In this document: positions 45,265 to 55,144 of the stretch, piece after piece | Numbering within the stretch: the stretch's first letter is position 1 | How the letters are laid out: every line of letters begins with the position of its first letter | NCBI RefSeq assembly: GCF_002019795.1 | Contig: NZ_KV917381.1 | Span: 2,450,068-2,514,067 of the forward strand | DNA: 64,000 nt | Source of the DNA: Bacillus alkalicellulosilyticus | GTDB taxonomy: Bacteria > Bacillota > Bacilli > Bacillales > Bacillaceae_F | Reading direction: 5' to 3' | Notes under the pieces: model-generated | What the model saw: only the letters and a program-made list of their open reading frames with translations | Databases searched by the model: none | Told to the model about the DNA's origin: nothing | Position numbers and translations under genes: made by a program

Positions 45265-46881
45265 TTAATAAAGGGAATCCCGATATTCCTTTGGAGTTTT
45301 ACCTGTTACTTTTTTAAAAAAACGAGTGAATGAATGAGCTGCATTATAGCCTACTGCAGTGCTAATTTCCCTTATTTTCAACTCTCCCTGTGACAATAAC
45401 TCTTTTGATTTTCTAATTCGACACTTCTCGATATATTCTGATAAATTCATACCTGTCTCTTGTTTGAAGAAGTACGATAAATAGGATGGATTAAAATAAT
45501 GGATTTCTGCTAATTTAACAAGCGAGAGGTCCTCTCTCAAATTCATTTCAATATATCTACATATCCGCTCTACAATTAACGATGCCCGATCTTGTTCATC
45601 CGTTTGTTTCACATCAAAAACTTTATCTGCAATTTCTTTTAAGTAATAAAATCCTTCTAATATGGAGATGTGGTCATCTAACCTAAGTAATTTCTCAATA
45701 TTCTCAATCCTATTTTGCCAGCCTATCCTGTTGATATAGGAATATATGACAATAGCGATAGAAAAATATGTTTCTGTCATTTGAAAAACATTTGTATCCT
45801 GGACCTCGCTTACAATTCCCTCCAATTCTTTGTGGAAATCTTCTTGCCTGTTGGTTTCTAAATGAGAAGAAAGAATTTCAATCCTATTCGTTAAGTCAAT
45901 TCTTTCATTTCTTATATTCTCAAAATCTTGATTATTACTATCCCTTAAAATCATTGGAATGCTATCTCCAATATTTTGCTGTAGTAACTGTCGTAAGCGT
46001 TCGTACGTTCTCGTAACTCCTTGCCAAGCAGTCCCCTCTCCACTTACAGTAAACAAGATTTTTAAGCCAAGGGTATTTAAACTCTCTTCTTGTATAATTT
46101 CCAAAGTACCTTCCAAATATGGGAGGATGTATTGTCCTAATATTTCCTCTGCATCAGGCTCAGGCTGAATTAAGCTCAATATATCACCATATTTATCTAC
46201 AATACTGATACAGCGTATATTTCCGGTAAAATGATTATCTATTATTGTTCTGACTGAAGAGAGGTATTCGGTAATCTCTAAATAGGACTTCTCTTCAGGA
46301 ATTGACAATCGACCGAGGACAACATAAACATTTTTGGTTGCATCTAATGTAATATTTAATTTCTGGAATTCAACCATTATCTCGTTTTGTATACATACGG
46401 TTTTACTATCACTTAGCAGGTGTCTAATATAGTTTCCTTGTATCATAAATTCATAAGCATACAACTGCTCACGGGATTTTTCCAATAAGCTACTATCCTT
46501 TGTTTGACGTTTCAGTTCACTCATTACATCGTTAACAGTCTCGGTAACTTTATCATACCCTTCTGTTTTCAATAAGTATCGAACACCGTTCTCTTGAATT
46601 GCCCTATACGCATATTCGAAATTACTGTGCCCTGTTAAAAAGATTATTCTACACCTTGGCCAATATGTATGGATCTTCTCCATCAATTCCAATCCATTCA
46701 TTCCTGGCATCGCAATATCTGTGAGTACGATATCAATTCTTGTACGCCTCATCCAATCTAGGGCTTCTTTCCCTGAATACGCTTTACAAACATCTAGTTG
46801 TTCAGGCATAAAACGGCAAAATACTTCATATAAACTATCCGTTATGATCTCTTCATCGTCTATAATCAGTAGTCTATACAT
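45265..46881 (-). CDS. yesN: Response regulator, YesN type (receiver + AraC HTH)
   Basis: A 538-residue two-component regulator. Receiver domain residues 1-120 carry the acidic pocket Asp8/Asp9, phospho-acceptor Asp55 in IVLTDIAMPG, Thr in FLTGHSN and Lys in LLKTEG. A 300-residue middle region is helical with no named domain. The last 100 residues contain two AraC helix-turn-helix motifs (LVKLAEIHYFNPSYLSYFF, IREISTAVGYNAAHSFTRFF). The ATG overlaps the end of the kinase gene by 8 bp, with AAGGAGA in that overlap. It presumably activates the carbohydrate genes of this island. Confidence 0.94.
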   Translation of the reverse strand: MYRLLIIDDEEIITDSLYEVFCRFMPEQLDVCKAYSGKEALDWMRRTRIDIVLTDIAMPGMNGLELMEKIHTYWPRCRIIFLTGHSNFEYAYRAIQENGVRYLLKTEGYDKVTETVNDVMSELKRQTKDSSLLEKSREQLYAYEFMIQGNYIRHLLSDSKTVCIQNEIMVEFQKLNITLDATKNVYVVLGRLSIPEEKSYLEITEYLSSVRTIIDNHFTGNIRCISIVDKYGDILSLIQPEPDAEEILGQYILPYLEGTLEIIQEESLNTLGLKILFTVSGEGTAWQGVTRTYERLRQLLQQNIGDSIPMILRDSNNQDFENIRNERIDLTNRIEILSSHLETNRQEDFHKELEGIVSEVQDTNVFQMTETYFSIAIVIYSYINRIGWQNRIENIEKLLRLDDHISILEGFYYLKEIADKVFDVKQTDEQDRASLIVERICRYIEMNLREDLSLVKLAEIHYFNPSYLSYFFKQETGMNLSEYIEKCRIRKSKELLSQGELKIREISTAVGYNAAHSFTRFFKKVTGKTPKEYRDSLY

Positions 46882-48625
46882 TCAAATTCTCCTTTTTTAA
46901 TATAATTCGAACCTCAACTCTTAGCCCTTTCATGTGACTTCTGGACAAGAACAACCCACTCCCACTTCCATAAGTCAATACAATTCTGCGATGGATATTT
47001 ATCATACCACTCATTTCCTGAGTCTCATCCACATTATGCAAACTCTGGGATAATTGATTTATTTTTCCATCACTGATGAATTCTCCATTGTCTTCTACTA
47101 TAATTAAAGCTTCTGTTTCTTCCTTCATTTCAAAAGAAACGTGAAGGAATCCTTCTTCTACTTTCTTTTCAAGACTGTGTTCAAAAGCATTTTCAATGAG
47201 TGGCTGTATAATTAATCGGGGAACCTTAATTTGTTCCATTTCTTTAGGTAGTTCGTCAAATTGAACACTAATTCGTCTTGAGAAACGCAGGTTTTGAATC
47301 TCCGTATACGTTCTTGCATGATTAACTTCCTGAATGAGAGATACTTCACTCTCCCCATTTTTAGTAATGAAACGAAAGTAATCACCAAGCATATTTGTAA
47401 ATAACTCAATTCTTTCTGTGTCTTCGATTTTTGCGAGTGAATTTAAGATAAAAAAGCTATTGTACAAAAAATGAGGATTTATTTGTGACTGCAGTTGCTT
47501 CAGCTCTGCTTTTTGCATCATCATTTTTTGCTTGTAATCCTGCTCAATAAGCATCCTTAGACGTCTCATCATTTTATTGTAACGGTCATATAAAAAGCCA
47601 AACTCGTCATTTTTACTATGTTCTATTGGTTGATCCAGTCTCCCCTTCTCCATTCTTTTGAACCCTTGAACTAAGAGAAGTAGTGGTCTGTGAACTAACC
47701 TATAAGTTAAAAATGCATAGATGAACAAACCAATGATAGAGGTAGCTGCGAACACAATGGCCCAATAACTAAACTTAGTTAACGGTCGTCGCACCACCTC
47801 TACTGGTAAATAGGTAACAACAGATAGTCCTAAACTATCAGAGTATTCATTGTCAATATGGTAGTTTTCATTTTGTATAGTGATTACTTTCATAATATCA
47901 GACGAGGAATGAGAAGCATTTTTATAATCTTTTATAATATGTTTTGATTCCTCTCCTGTAGCAATGATAAGACCCATTTCCTCCGAAATTAAGAAAGATC
48001 CACTATTTGGATAGGTATTTAAAGATTCCAATGTTCCTTTTAGGAATACTGTATCTAAATCAATATTCACAACTATTAAAGGCTCATCTACACTAGTATT
48101 CCCCAGCACCGATGTACAAATAAATAACGAATCTTCCTTTTTTATTAGACGTCTTTCATTACCTTGAATACCAGAATGAATAAAATCAAATTTTTCTTGT
48201 TCAAAATCATGGACCGCATTTCCAGCTGATATGGTTTTGTTAATAGATGCAATGTGTATATATATATCTTTTATATAAGGACTGGTGTTCTTTATAGAAG
48301 TTAATCTTTGAACTAAGTAATCCATACTCGATTTTTTATCTACATTGTCCATAATGTCCCAAGTCAATGCCGTTCTTCGTAGTTCACTATCTTGTACTAT
48401 GTCGAACTGCTGAATTTCCATCCATTCTATTTCTCTCTCTAAATTAGATAAATACGAGTTTAATTGGATGTGTGCATTTCTAGAAATTTCTTCACTCGCA
48501 TTGTTATAGCTCCAATAATACAAATATATCCCAAGCATGATTATTGGAAGAATGACTGCAAGATACATGACAAGGAGCCTTACAAATATAGTTTTTCGTA
48601 AAAAATGAATTGGCATGTTGAACAA
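46874..48625 (-). CDS. yesM: Sensor histidine kinase, YesM type
   Basis: A 583-residue membrane kinase of the LytS/YesM group. Two membrane segments (about 12-34 and 285-310) flank an extracytoplasmic sensor of about 250 residues. A HAMP domain follows (VQGFKRMEKGRLDQPIEHSK), then the His_kinase domain with phospho-His in QSQINPHFLYNSFFILNSL near 380, and an HATPase_c domain (IIQPLIENAFEHSLEKKVEE). The TTG at 48625 lies 6 nt after GGAGGG; the ATG at 48616 is 16 nt away. It lies 64 bp after the binding-protein gene, suggesting that the sensor reads the same oligosaccharide or its binding protein. Confidence 0.94.
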   Translation of the reverse strand: MFNMPIHFLRKTIFVRLLVMYLAVILPIIMLGIYLYYWSYNNASEEISRNAHIQLNSYLSNLEREIEWMEIQQFDIVQDSELRRTALTWDIMDNVDKKSSMDYLVQRLTSIKNTSPYIKDIYIHIASINKTISAGNAVHDFEQEKFDFIHSGIQGNERRLIKKEDSLFICTSVLGNTSVDEPLIVVNIDLDTVFLKGTLESLNTYPNSGSFLISEEMGLIIATGEESKHIIKDYKNASHSSSDIMKVITIQNENYHIDNEYSDSLGLSVVTYLPVEVVRRPLTKFSYWAIVFAATSIIGLFIYAFLTYRLVHRPLLLLVQGFKRMEKGRLDQPIEHSKNDEFGFLYDRYNKMMRRLRMLIEQDYKQKMMMQKAELKQLQSQINPHFLYNSFFILNSLAKIEDTERIELFTNMLGDYFRFITKNGESEVSLIQEVNHARTYTEIQNLRFSRRISVQFDELPKEMEQIKVPRLIIQPLIENAFEHSLEKKVEEGFLHVSFEMKEETEALIIVEDNGEFISDGKINQLSQSLHNVDETQEMSGMINIHRRIVLTYGSGSGLFLSRSHMKGLRVEVRIILKKENLNV

Positions 48626-48689
48626 CTGACTCCCTCCGGTACGTCTACAATATATTCAAGGTGAAATACACGCAAATATTAAAAAATGG

Positions 48690-50387
48690 TTAATTTTCAT
48701 CTTTCACCCATTCACAATACCACTGATTTACCTCCTCGGTAATTTTCTCCCCACCCATTCGATTCCAATTGTCTACAAATTGATCGAATTCATATAGCGG
48801 GGTGCCGAGTATAATATTTACATAGGTGTCATGCATGAGATTGTCCATTATCGGTTTCATCTCAACCATAGTTATAGATGGAGGGCCTACAAATTGATCA
48901 TAAAGTAATTGATCATTTTGAACGTATTGTTCCAATATAGAGAATGCTCCCGTAGGTCCATAAGTCTTCTCCCAGCCCCACCCTGATTCATTATTATTTT
49001 TAACGTATTGATCTATATTGAATTTAATAGATCTAGCTTCAGGATTTAATCCAGAATCACTCCCAGACTGATGTGCAACTTTAAGTAAACGGTAAGCATC
49101 TAAATTCTTTAAAGCTGGAAAAGGTGTTACAGGTGACAACTGCCACACTGGGTGTGGTGTACTATAATAATTTTTATAGTCTTCTGTCCCACCCCAGTTT
49201 TTCTCTAAATGGAGGTTAATAAGTTTTATTATAGCTTCAGGGTTTTCATATCCTTTTCTAACAGCTAAAAACGTATGGCTTCCATACTTTAATGGTATTT
49301 TAGCTAATTCATTTGAATTTGAAACAATGGGAAAAGCCTTCCATTCAGCGCTAGGATCATCTACACGACTAACTCCTACTCTAAATGAACTCCATTGTTC
49401 CCCGTAAAGCATTCCTATCTCACCATTAGCAATCTGTTCTATCACTTTGTTTCCATCTTTAAAACCAAACTCCACGTCCAGCTGTCCATCTTGATACATT
49501 TCCTGAAGGGCGCCCAATGCGGTTTTCACTTCTGGTTGAATACCACCAAATACAAGTTCACCATCATCGTTTTCAATCCATATGGTCGGGAAGGCATCAA
49601 ATCCAGCCATGAATCCTGCCACCCCCATCACTGGATCCCATAAGTGTTGGGTAATAGCCAGTCCATATGTATCGTCTTCGCCACTTTGATTTGGGTCTTT
49701 TTCTGTAAACGCTTTCGAAATACTCAACACATCTTCCATCGTTTCCGGTGGATCTAACCCTAGTTGATCCAACCAATCCGTTCGTATCCATATAAATTGT
49801 GCTTTTTCTATAGAAGAATCCACTTCAGGAATACCCATTAATTTACCATCTAGCGTTGCTGTTTCAAATGGACCATCCCCCTCCTGACTCATGACTGCCT
49901 TTGTCCAAGGGGTTGCGAATTCTTCATATACAGTTGTCAAATCTTGAATCAACCCTGCGTTACTTAGTTCACGAAGTTGTTGAGAATTGACTCTCACTAC
50001 ATCAGGCAAGTTTCCAGATGTGAGAGCAACGGAATATTTTTGATGGTATAGATGTCCACTTTCAATCCAATCATATTTTATTTCTATTCCTAATACTTCT
50101 TCATATAGCTGGGTCCATCGGTTATCTTCCAATGTTTCATTCGGTAACTCTTCTAATAACTCTTCGATATGACTATTCATTTCTCTTACAAAGGTTATCT
50201 GAACAGGTGAAGTATACTTCTCTAAACCTTGGTGCTGATAGATAACTTTTCTAATGTAGTCAACTTCCCAGTGCTCTGGATTATGGTCCTCACTAGCACC
50301 TTCTTTACTAGAATTGTCGCATGATGTTAAAGATAAAATAATAATACAAAATATTATGTAATAACTTAATCTATTTAATCTAAACAT
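48690..50387 (-). CDS. Sugar-binding lipoprotein, LplA/YtcQ type
   Basis: A 565-residue extracellular solute-binding lipoprotein. The lipobox is LTSC (Cys23) after YYIIFCIIILSL. The long family-1-like fold (GLIQDLTTVYEEFATPWTKAV, YGLAITQHLWDPVMGVAGF, MLYGEQWSSFRVG) is typical of LplA/YtcQ proteins that bind aldouronates or oligosaccharides, and the C-terminal WNRMGGEKITEEVNQWY is the usual end. It is the first gene of the YesMN/dehydrogenase/YesL operon. No permease genes of its own follow; permeases may be the pair at 53190-55144. ATG 50387 has AAGGGG about 11 nt upstream. Confidence 0.93.
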   Translation of the reverse strand: MFRLNRLSYYIIFCIIILSLTSCDNSSKEGASEDHNPEHWEVDYIRKVIYQHQGLEKYTSPVQITFVREMNSHIEELLEELPNETLEDNRWTQLYEEVLGIEIKYDWIESGHLYHQKYSVALTSGNLPDVVRVNSQQLRELSNAGLIQDLTTVYEEFATPWTKAVMSQEGDGPFETATLDGKLMGIPEVDSSIEKAQFIWIRTDWLDQLGLDPPETMEDVLSISKAFTEKDPNQSGEDDTYGLAITQHLWDPVMGVAGFMAGFDAFPTIWIENDDGELVFGGIQPEVKTALGALQEMYQDGQLDVEFGFKDGNKVIEQIANGEIGMLYGEQWSSFRVGVSRVDDPSAEWKAFPIVSNSNELAKIPLKYGSHTFLAVRKGYENPEAIIKLINLHLEKNWGGTEDYKNYYSTPHPVWQLSPVTPFPALKNLDAYRLLKVAHQSGSDSGLNPEARSIKFNIDQYVKNNNESGWGWEKTYGPTGAFSILEQYVQNDQLLYDQFVGPPSITMVEMKPIMDNLMHDTYVNIILGTPLYEFDQFVDNWNRMGGEKITEEVNQWYCEWVKDEN

Positions 50388-50436
50388 CTACAACATTACC
50401 CCTTTTTATGAAATAATTAAAAGAGTTTCAGTATCA

Positions 50437-50465
50437 ATTATCCTATCGCTTCCTAGTTTTTTCAA
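50437..50465 (-). promoter_or_regulatory. Candidate sigma-A promoter of the binding-protein operon
   Basis: On the minus strand TTGAAA and GATAAT are separated by exactly 17 bp, placing transcription start about 40 bp before the start codon at 50387. No clear catabolite-responsive element overlaps. Confidence 0.6.
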
Positions 50466-50560
50466 TACACCAATCTTTAGAATCTTACTTTCTATTTGGT
50501 TTTATTCTATGAAATAGGATGTTTATTCTTGTATCATTCATCTTCCTTTCCGATTATTAA

Positions 50561-50603
50561 AAAACGAAGGCCTTCGCAAAATAATAACAGCTAAGACCTT
50601 CGT
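50561..50603 (-). terminator. Terminator after the intracellular xylanase gene
   Basis: ACGAAGGCCTT (50564-50574) and AAGACCTTCGT (50593-50603) form an 11-bp stem with one G-U pair, followed on the minus strand by TTTTTTAAT. It ends the xylanase transcript 42 bp after its stop codon. Confidence 0.8.
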
Positions 50604-50645
50604 ATTTCTAATAATATCTTCTATACAATATATAGGAGTTTGTAT

Positions 50646-51662
50646 TTATGATCTAGCAACTTTAATCAATTCATAGAATGATTGTTTTGGTTTATGGTGT
50701 TCATCGAATGGGAATGGCCAGTTCTTCCTTCCCCTTATTGGAAAATTATCCAGCCAAGTATAATCATCTGCAGCTCCCCAAAAAGTTACTGAAGTAATGT
50801 CTCTACTGTATTCTTTTAACAGTTGGAATAGTTCCCCGTATCTTTCTGCTTGTCGCTCCAACATATCGGTCGTTGGTTCCTTCAGATCCGTTCTATTATC
50901 TTCATGTTCGAAAACGGAAACATCTAATTCTGTAATATGCAACTTCAAGCCAAGCTCCGCATATCTCTCAATTGCTTGACGAATAAGATCGAGGGAAGGG
51001 TTTTCCAGTTTCCAGTGTGCCTGCAAGCCTACCCCATGAATCGGAATATCTTTCTCCTTTAGTGATTTCACAAGTTTATAAATTTTTTCTCTTTTTTCCG
51101 GCACCGACTCGTTGTAATCGTTATAGAATAATAATGCATGAGGATCTGCTTCATGAGCATATTCAAATGCTTTACTGATAAAATCTTCTCCTATAATGTC
51201 GAGCCATTTTGAAGGTCGAAGTATTTCATCATCTTTGTCAGACACAGCCTCATTCACAACATCCCATGCATAGATTTCCCCTTTATATCGTTTCATTACA
51301 GTGTCTATGTGTGACTTCATCCTCATCAAAAGTGCATCTCTGTCAATCGGACTCCCATCTTGTTTCTCGAATACCCATTTTGGCGTTTGATTGTGCCACA
51401 CGAGAGTATGGCCCCTAACCCCCATACCATTCTCTTTTGCAAATGACATCATGAGGTCTGCATTGTCAAATGTAAACTCATTTTCAGATGGCTGTAAACT
51501 AACAAACTTCATTTCATTTTCCGCCGTTACACTATTGAAATGATTCTTTAGCAGTTCACTTTGTTTTTTTAATGTCCATGGATTAGTCGCAGCTCCTATT
51601 AGAAAGTGATCCTTAAATGCCTCATGCAATTTCATAGTCTCCATTGATCTTGAATTGTTCAT
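50646..51662 (-). CDS. Intracellular endo-1,4-beta-xylanase (GH10)
   Basis: A 338-residue GH10 enzyme that cuts beta-1,4-xylosidic bonds. The acid/base Glu is in YAWDVVNEAVSD, the nucleophile Glu in LHITELDVSVF, and substrate residues lie in VRGHTLVWHNQTPKW. The lack of a signal peptide and the length match the small intracellular GH10 group of Geobacillus and Alkalihalobacillus, which trims imported xylo- or aldo-oligosaccharides. The ATG at 51662 lies 6 nt after CAGGAGG, and the 37 codons open upstream are noncoding. It lies 149 bp after the secreted xylanase gene. Confidence 0.95.
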   Translation of the reverse strand: MNNSRSMETMKLHEAFKDHFLIGAATNPWTLKKQSELLKNHFNSVTAENEMKFVSLQPSENEFTFDNADLMMSFAKENGMGVRGHTLVWHNQTPKWVFEKQDGSPIDRDALLMRMKSHIDTVMKRYKGEIYAWDVVNEAVSDKDDEILRPSKWLDIIGEDFISKAFEYAHEADPHALLFYNDYNESVPEKREKIYKLVKSLKEKDIPIHGVGLQAHWKLENPSLDLIRQAIERYAELGLKLHITELDVSVFEHEDNRTDLKEPTTDMLERQAERYGELFQLLKEYSRDITSVTFWGAADDYTWLDNFPIRGRKNWPFPFDEHHKPKQSFYELIKVARS

Positions 51663-51811
51663 TAGTAACCTCCTGTTTTGTTCTAAGGATTTTTTCGAGC
51701 GAATTAAAGTTAGGGTATCCTTCTCAACAATTTCCAACAACCTGTCAAACACTCGGATTCTCCAATTATCCACCTGACTATTAAAGAAGGAATGTTATAA
51801 AACTCAGTTGT

Positions 51812-53107
51812 TCATTCTTCCTCCTCTAGTTTGGTTGGATCCACCACTGCCCAAAATGCTGGTTTTGCATGAAGGTACTGATCAAACAATAAAGGGGCAT
51901 TCGTACGTTCCACTGGGAATGTGTGTAACCATGTATGTTGATCGGCTATACCCCAGAAAACTACACCACCGACCATATCCTTATGCTCTTTCAACGCTTC
52001 AAACAATTCTTGATATCGTGTTGCCTGTTTCTGTAGTATCTCGTCCGGAATATTATCACCAAAGTCACTGCGGTCATCCCATGAATATATACTCATATCT
52101 AATTCAGTTACCAAATTATCAAGACCTAGTTCATTAAACTTTTTTATAGATTCAATGATTGACTCTATAGATGGCCCGTGAATATCTATATGTGTTTGGT
52201 GACCGACTCCATCAATCGGTACACCTTTATCAAGCATTTCCTTCACTAGTTCGTAGAGACGATCTCTTTTTTCAGGTATGTCTGTTCCGTAATCATTTAT
52301 ATAAAGTTTGATATCTGGGCCGCCTACTTCTCGGGCAACTTCAAATGCTCTCTCAATGAAGGCTGTACCAGTAATCTGATACCATTCGCTTGCCCTCATT
52401 CCATCTGGAGCATTTGTTTCAATCACTTCATTGACTACATCCCATGACTTGATATCATCTTTATATCTCGAAACGATAGTACGTATATGTGTTTCCAATC
52501 TATCAAGTAGTAGTTCCTTATTTTCTTCACGCTTATCACGATCTTCCTCCTCAACCATTGGTTTGCCGTCTAAATCCTTAAAGAACCAATCACCTACTTG
52601 GGAATGCCAAACTAGTGTATGAAAACGAACCTCCATACCATTTAGTTTTGCAAATTCTACAATTCTATCTGAATTTTCCCAATTATAATTCCCCTCAGAT
52701 GGTTGAATGGCATCAGGTTTCATCACATTTTCTGCAACTAATACATTCACATGTTTCTTTAACAACTCAGATAGTAAGCCAGTAGTTTGAGAAGGTTCTA
52801 GAGCTGCACCAATAGGGAAATACTCAGTATATGTCTCTGCTAAGGATGGGATTTCCTCCTCTACGAAAGGTTGCCTCAAATCATCCTCTTCTTCAAACAC
52901 ATCCTCATTATCCAGTTGAATATCATTTATAGCTATATCTTCATTAGAATCGCTGTCAACTGAGTTATCATCCTGTTCAAGTGGTAACTCTGTTTCCTTT
53001 TCACTGATGTTGTTGTTTTCCGTAGTTGATTGACAGCTTGTAAGAATGAGCCAATAAGAGAATATACACACAAGTAGTAAAAAATGATTCACATTAAATT
53101 TCATCAT
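51812..53107 (-). CDS. Surface lipoprotein endo-xylanase (GH10)
   Basis: A 431-residue lipid-anchored GH10 xylanase. Lipobox LTSC (Cys25) is followed by about 65 residues very rich in Asp and Glu (NEDVFEEEDDLRQPFVEEE), then the GH10 barrel. The acid/base Glu is in SWDVVNEVIET, the nucleophile Glu in NLVTELDMSIY, and the substrate motif is VRFHTLVWHSQVGDW. The lipid anchor keeps products near the importers, and the acidic linker fits an alkaline or saline surface. The ATG at 53107 lies 11 nt after AAGGAG. Confidence 0.94.
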   Translation of the reverse strand: MMKFNVNHFLLLVCIFSYWLILTSCQSTTENNNISEKETELPLEQDDNSVDSDSNEDIAINDIQLDNEDVFEEEDDLRQPFVEEEIPSLAETYTEYFPIGAALEPSQTTGLLSELLKKHVNVLVAENVMKPDAIQPSEGNYNWENSDRIVEFAKLNGMEVRFHTLVWHSQVGDWFFKDLDGKPMVEEEDRDKREENKELLLDRLETHIRTIVSRYKDDIKSWDVVNEVIETNAPDGMRASEWYQITGTAFIERAFEVAREVGGPDIKLYINDYGTDIPEKRDRLYELVKEMLDKGVPIDGVGHQTHIDIHGPSIESIIESIKKFNELGLDNLVTELDMSIYSWDDRSDFGDNIPDEILQKQATRYQELFEALKEHKDMVGGVVFWGIADQHTWLHTFPVERTNAPLLFDQYLHAKPAFWAVVDPTKLEEEE

Positions 53108-53148
53108 TAAAATAGTATCTCCTTTCAGGGCAGAGAATAAATTAGATA

Positions 53149-53178
53149 CACCTTACGGATCATTTTTTCCGTAAGGTG
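53149..53178 (-). terminator. Terminator of the DUF5696 cluster
   Basis: CACCTTACGG and CCGTAAGGTG form a perfect 10-bp stem with a 10-nt loop, 12 bp after the permease stop codon at 53190. The following bases are only partly T-rich (TATCTAATTT). Confidence 0.65.
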
Positions 53179-53189
53179 CAGTGAAAAGG

Positions 53190-54134
53190 TTATCCTACAA
53201 CACCACTACGCTCCACACTTTGAACGAAGTATCGTTGGACAAATAGATACATTAGGATGAGTGGAAGCATGGATAGTAGTATACCAGTATCCTGAACCAT
53301 ACTCTGGTAAAATGGATCGCTCGTACCTGATTCTCCCTCTAGTTGAATAGCCAAATTATATGGCAATGATGATAACTGTGTAGCTAATACATTACTCGAC
53401 GTCAAATACGTTGTAGTATAGAAAGTGTCATTCCATTGCCATACAAACGAGAATAACATGACTGTAACCATTGCTGGAATGGCATTTGGTAACATTATTT
53501 TAAAGAATGTTGTCCCAACTCCTGCACCGTCAATATAAGCTGCTTCCTCAATAGCTTTTGGTATCCCCCTAAAAAACTGTCTAAATATAAAAATGAATAA
53601 ACCTGCTTTGAGAGAGCTTGCTGTTAACGACGTCAATATAAACGGCCAGTAGGAGTTCAACAGATTTACTGAATCCCCTGTCAATAGAGGAATGATTCCC
53701 ATGAAAGTGAAATCTCTTAAATTCATATAAATAGGTATAAGAATCGTTGTAGGAGGAACCAAGATAGTAAGTATTACACCCGCGAAAAGTAGTTTTCCTC
53801 CTTTTATGCTTAGACGAGCAAATGCATAACCTGCCAGTGCACAAGAAGCAGTCGTTAAAATAGTTGTTATCCCTGCTAAAAGAACCGTGTTGAGTAACGT
53901 GTTCCAATAATCCATTATAGAGATAGCGTTCCTAAAATTTTCTAGTGTTATATTTTGAGGAACCCATACAACAATTGGCGAATATAAATCTTGTTGATGT
54001 TTGAACGCTGTTGATATTTTTTGCAGTATAGGATAAAGGATGACAAACGCTAGCCCAACAATGAGAACGAAACGCACCATTGACCAAAGCCAGCGCTTCC
54101 AATTTTCCAGAGATAATAATTTAGCTGTATTCAA
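53190..54134 (-). CDS. ABC sugar permease, MalG-like (second pair)
   Basis: A 314-residue inner-membrane subunit with six segments and the EAA-loop EEAAYIDGAGVGTTFFKIMLP near residue 195, which contacts the ATPase. It is the MalG/YtcP-like half of the second permease pair in the DUF5696 cluster. The TTG at 54134 lies 5-6 nt after GGGGGGA. It lies 95 bp after its partner. No ATPase gene is present; a shared MsmX-like ATPase is likely. Confidence 0.92.
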   Translation of the reverse strand: MNTAKLLSLENWKRWLWSMVRFVLIVGLAFVILYPILQKISTAFKHQQDLYSPIVVWVPQNITLENFRNAISIMDYWNTLLNTVLLAGITTILTTASCALAGYAFARLSIKGGKLLFAGVILTILVPPTTILIPIYMNLRDFTFMGIIPLLTGDSVNLLNSYWPFILTSLTASSLKAGLFIFIFRQFFRGIPKAIEEAAYIDGAGVGTTFFKIMLPNAIPAMVTVMLFSFVWQWNDTFYTTTYLTSSNVLATQLSSLPYNLAIQLEGESGTSDPFYQSMVQDTGILLSMLPLILMYLFVQRYFVQSVERSGVVG

Positions 54135-54229
54135 GTCTTTCCCCCCTATCTAATGAAGTTGACTTCATTGGTAGTCCAGTCTATGAAACTCTTTTTCCTT
54201 CAGGATCTTTCAGTACAATTCCTAAAGCT

Positions 54230-55144
54230 CTATTCTTGGTAGAAAACTCTCTTTGAAATGAAGTAAGTACTGATTATCAATATCAACATAATCGAAAGAA
54301 AATAAAGCCACGCCATAGCCGAACTTAGTCCAAAGTTGAACGTGTCAAATCCTGTAGACATAATTACTTCCGTAACTGGGCTTCTAGAAAATGAATCTAT
54401 AATGGTATAAATCACATTAACTAAAATAAGTGGACTAACCATCGGTAATGTGATTTTCCAAAAAGCTTCATACCCAGTTGCCCCCTCCACTTTTGATGCT
54501 TCATAAAGCTGGGGTGAGATAGACTGGATACCTGCAAGGAAGATCAATATTTGAACTCCAGACTGACTAACAATGTCATAAATACGGTTAACGGCACCTG
54601 TTAAATAAAGTACAATGCTTTCATGAACTCCGGCTCGTAGCATCATTCGTTCTAGTTCAAAAGAGGATAAAGCATTCATCGCTCCTCTCGAACTCGCATA
54701 CTGTTGGTTAACAGCCTGCACAAGACTCTCACTTTCTAAGCTCATAATGACACCAGACGCAAGAATTACTGGTAGAAAAAAGATCGCTCTTGAAACTGAT
54801 CTTCCAAAAAATTTTTGGTTTAATATAACAGCCAAAAACAAACTAAAAATAACGATTAATGGCACATTTACTACAATATCTATTAGTGATTCCACTAATA
54901 TACGGTTGAAAGTTGTATGCACCGTTAGAGCTTGAATGTAATTAGATAACCCGATAAAGGTTATCTGCATCCCTTCAGAACTAGCCTCAATATTACTTAT
55001 GCTATACCTTAACGAATTAAATAGTGGAATCATAAAGAAAATGATAAACCCAATAAGCCAAGGGAAAACAAAGAGAAACCCCCACAACGATTTCTGTCCT
55101 TCATATGTTTGTAGTTTTTTACCGATTTTCTCTACGGGTTTCAT
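54230..55144 (-). CDS. ABC sugar permease, MalF-like (second pair)
   Basis: A 304-residue membrane subunit with six hydrophobic segments. The EAA-loop reads YEASKVEGATGYEAFWKITLP near residue 215. A long extracytoplasmic loop (ESESLVQAVNQQYASSRGAM) distinguishes it from the other MalF-like protein. Its start overlaps the DUF5696 stop codon (ATGA), with AGGTGG 9 nt upstream, so the two are coupled. Confidence 0.92.
   Translation of the reverse strand: MKPVEKIGKKLQTYEGQKSLWGFLFVFPWLIGFIIFFMIPLFNSLRYSISNIEASSEGMQITFIGLSNYIQALTVHTTFNRILVESLIDIVVNVPLIVIFSLFLAVILNQKFFGRSVSRAIFFLPVILASGVIMSLESESLVQAVNQQYASSRGAMNALSSFELERMMLRAGVHESIVLYLTGAVNRIYDIVSQSGVQILIFLAGIQSISPQLYEASKVEGATGYEAFWKITLPMVSPLILVNVIYTIIDSFSRSPVTEVIMSTGFDTFNFGLSSAMAWLYFLSIMLILIISTYFISKRVFYQE

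Noticed and set aside
50797-50979. 60-codon plus-strand frame inside the intracellular xylanase gene
   Set aside because: Antisense to a well-supported GH10 gene and without signals.
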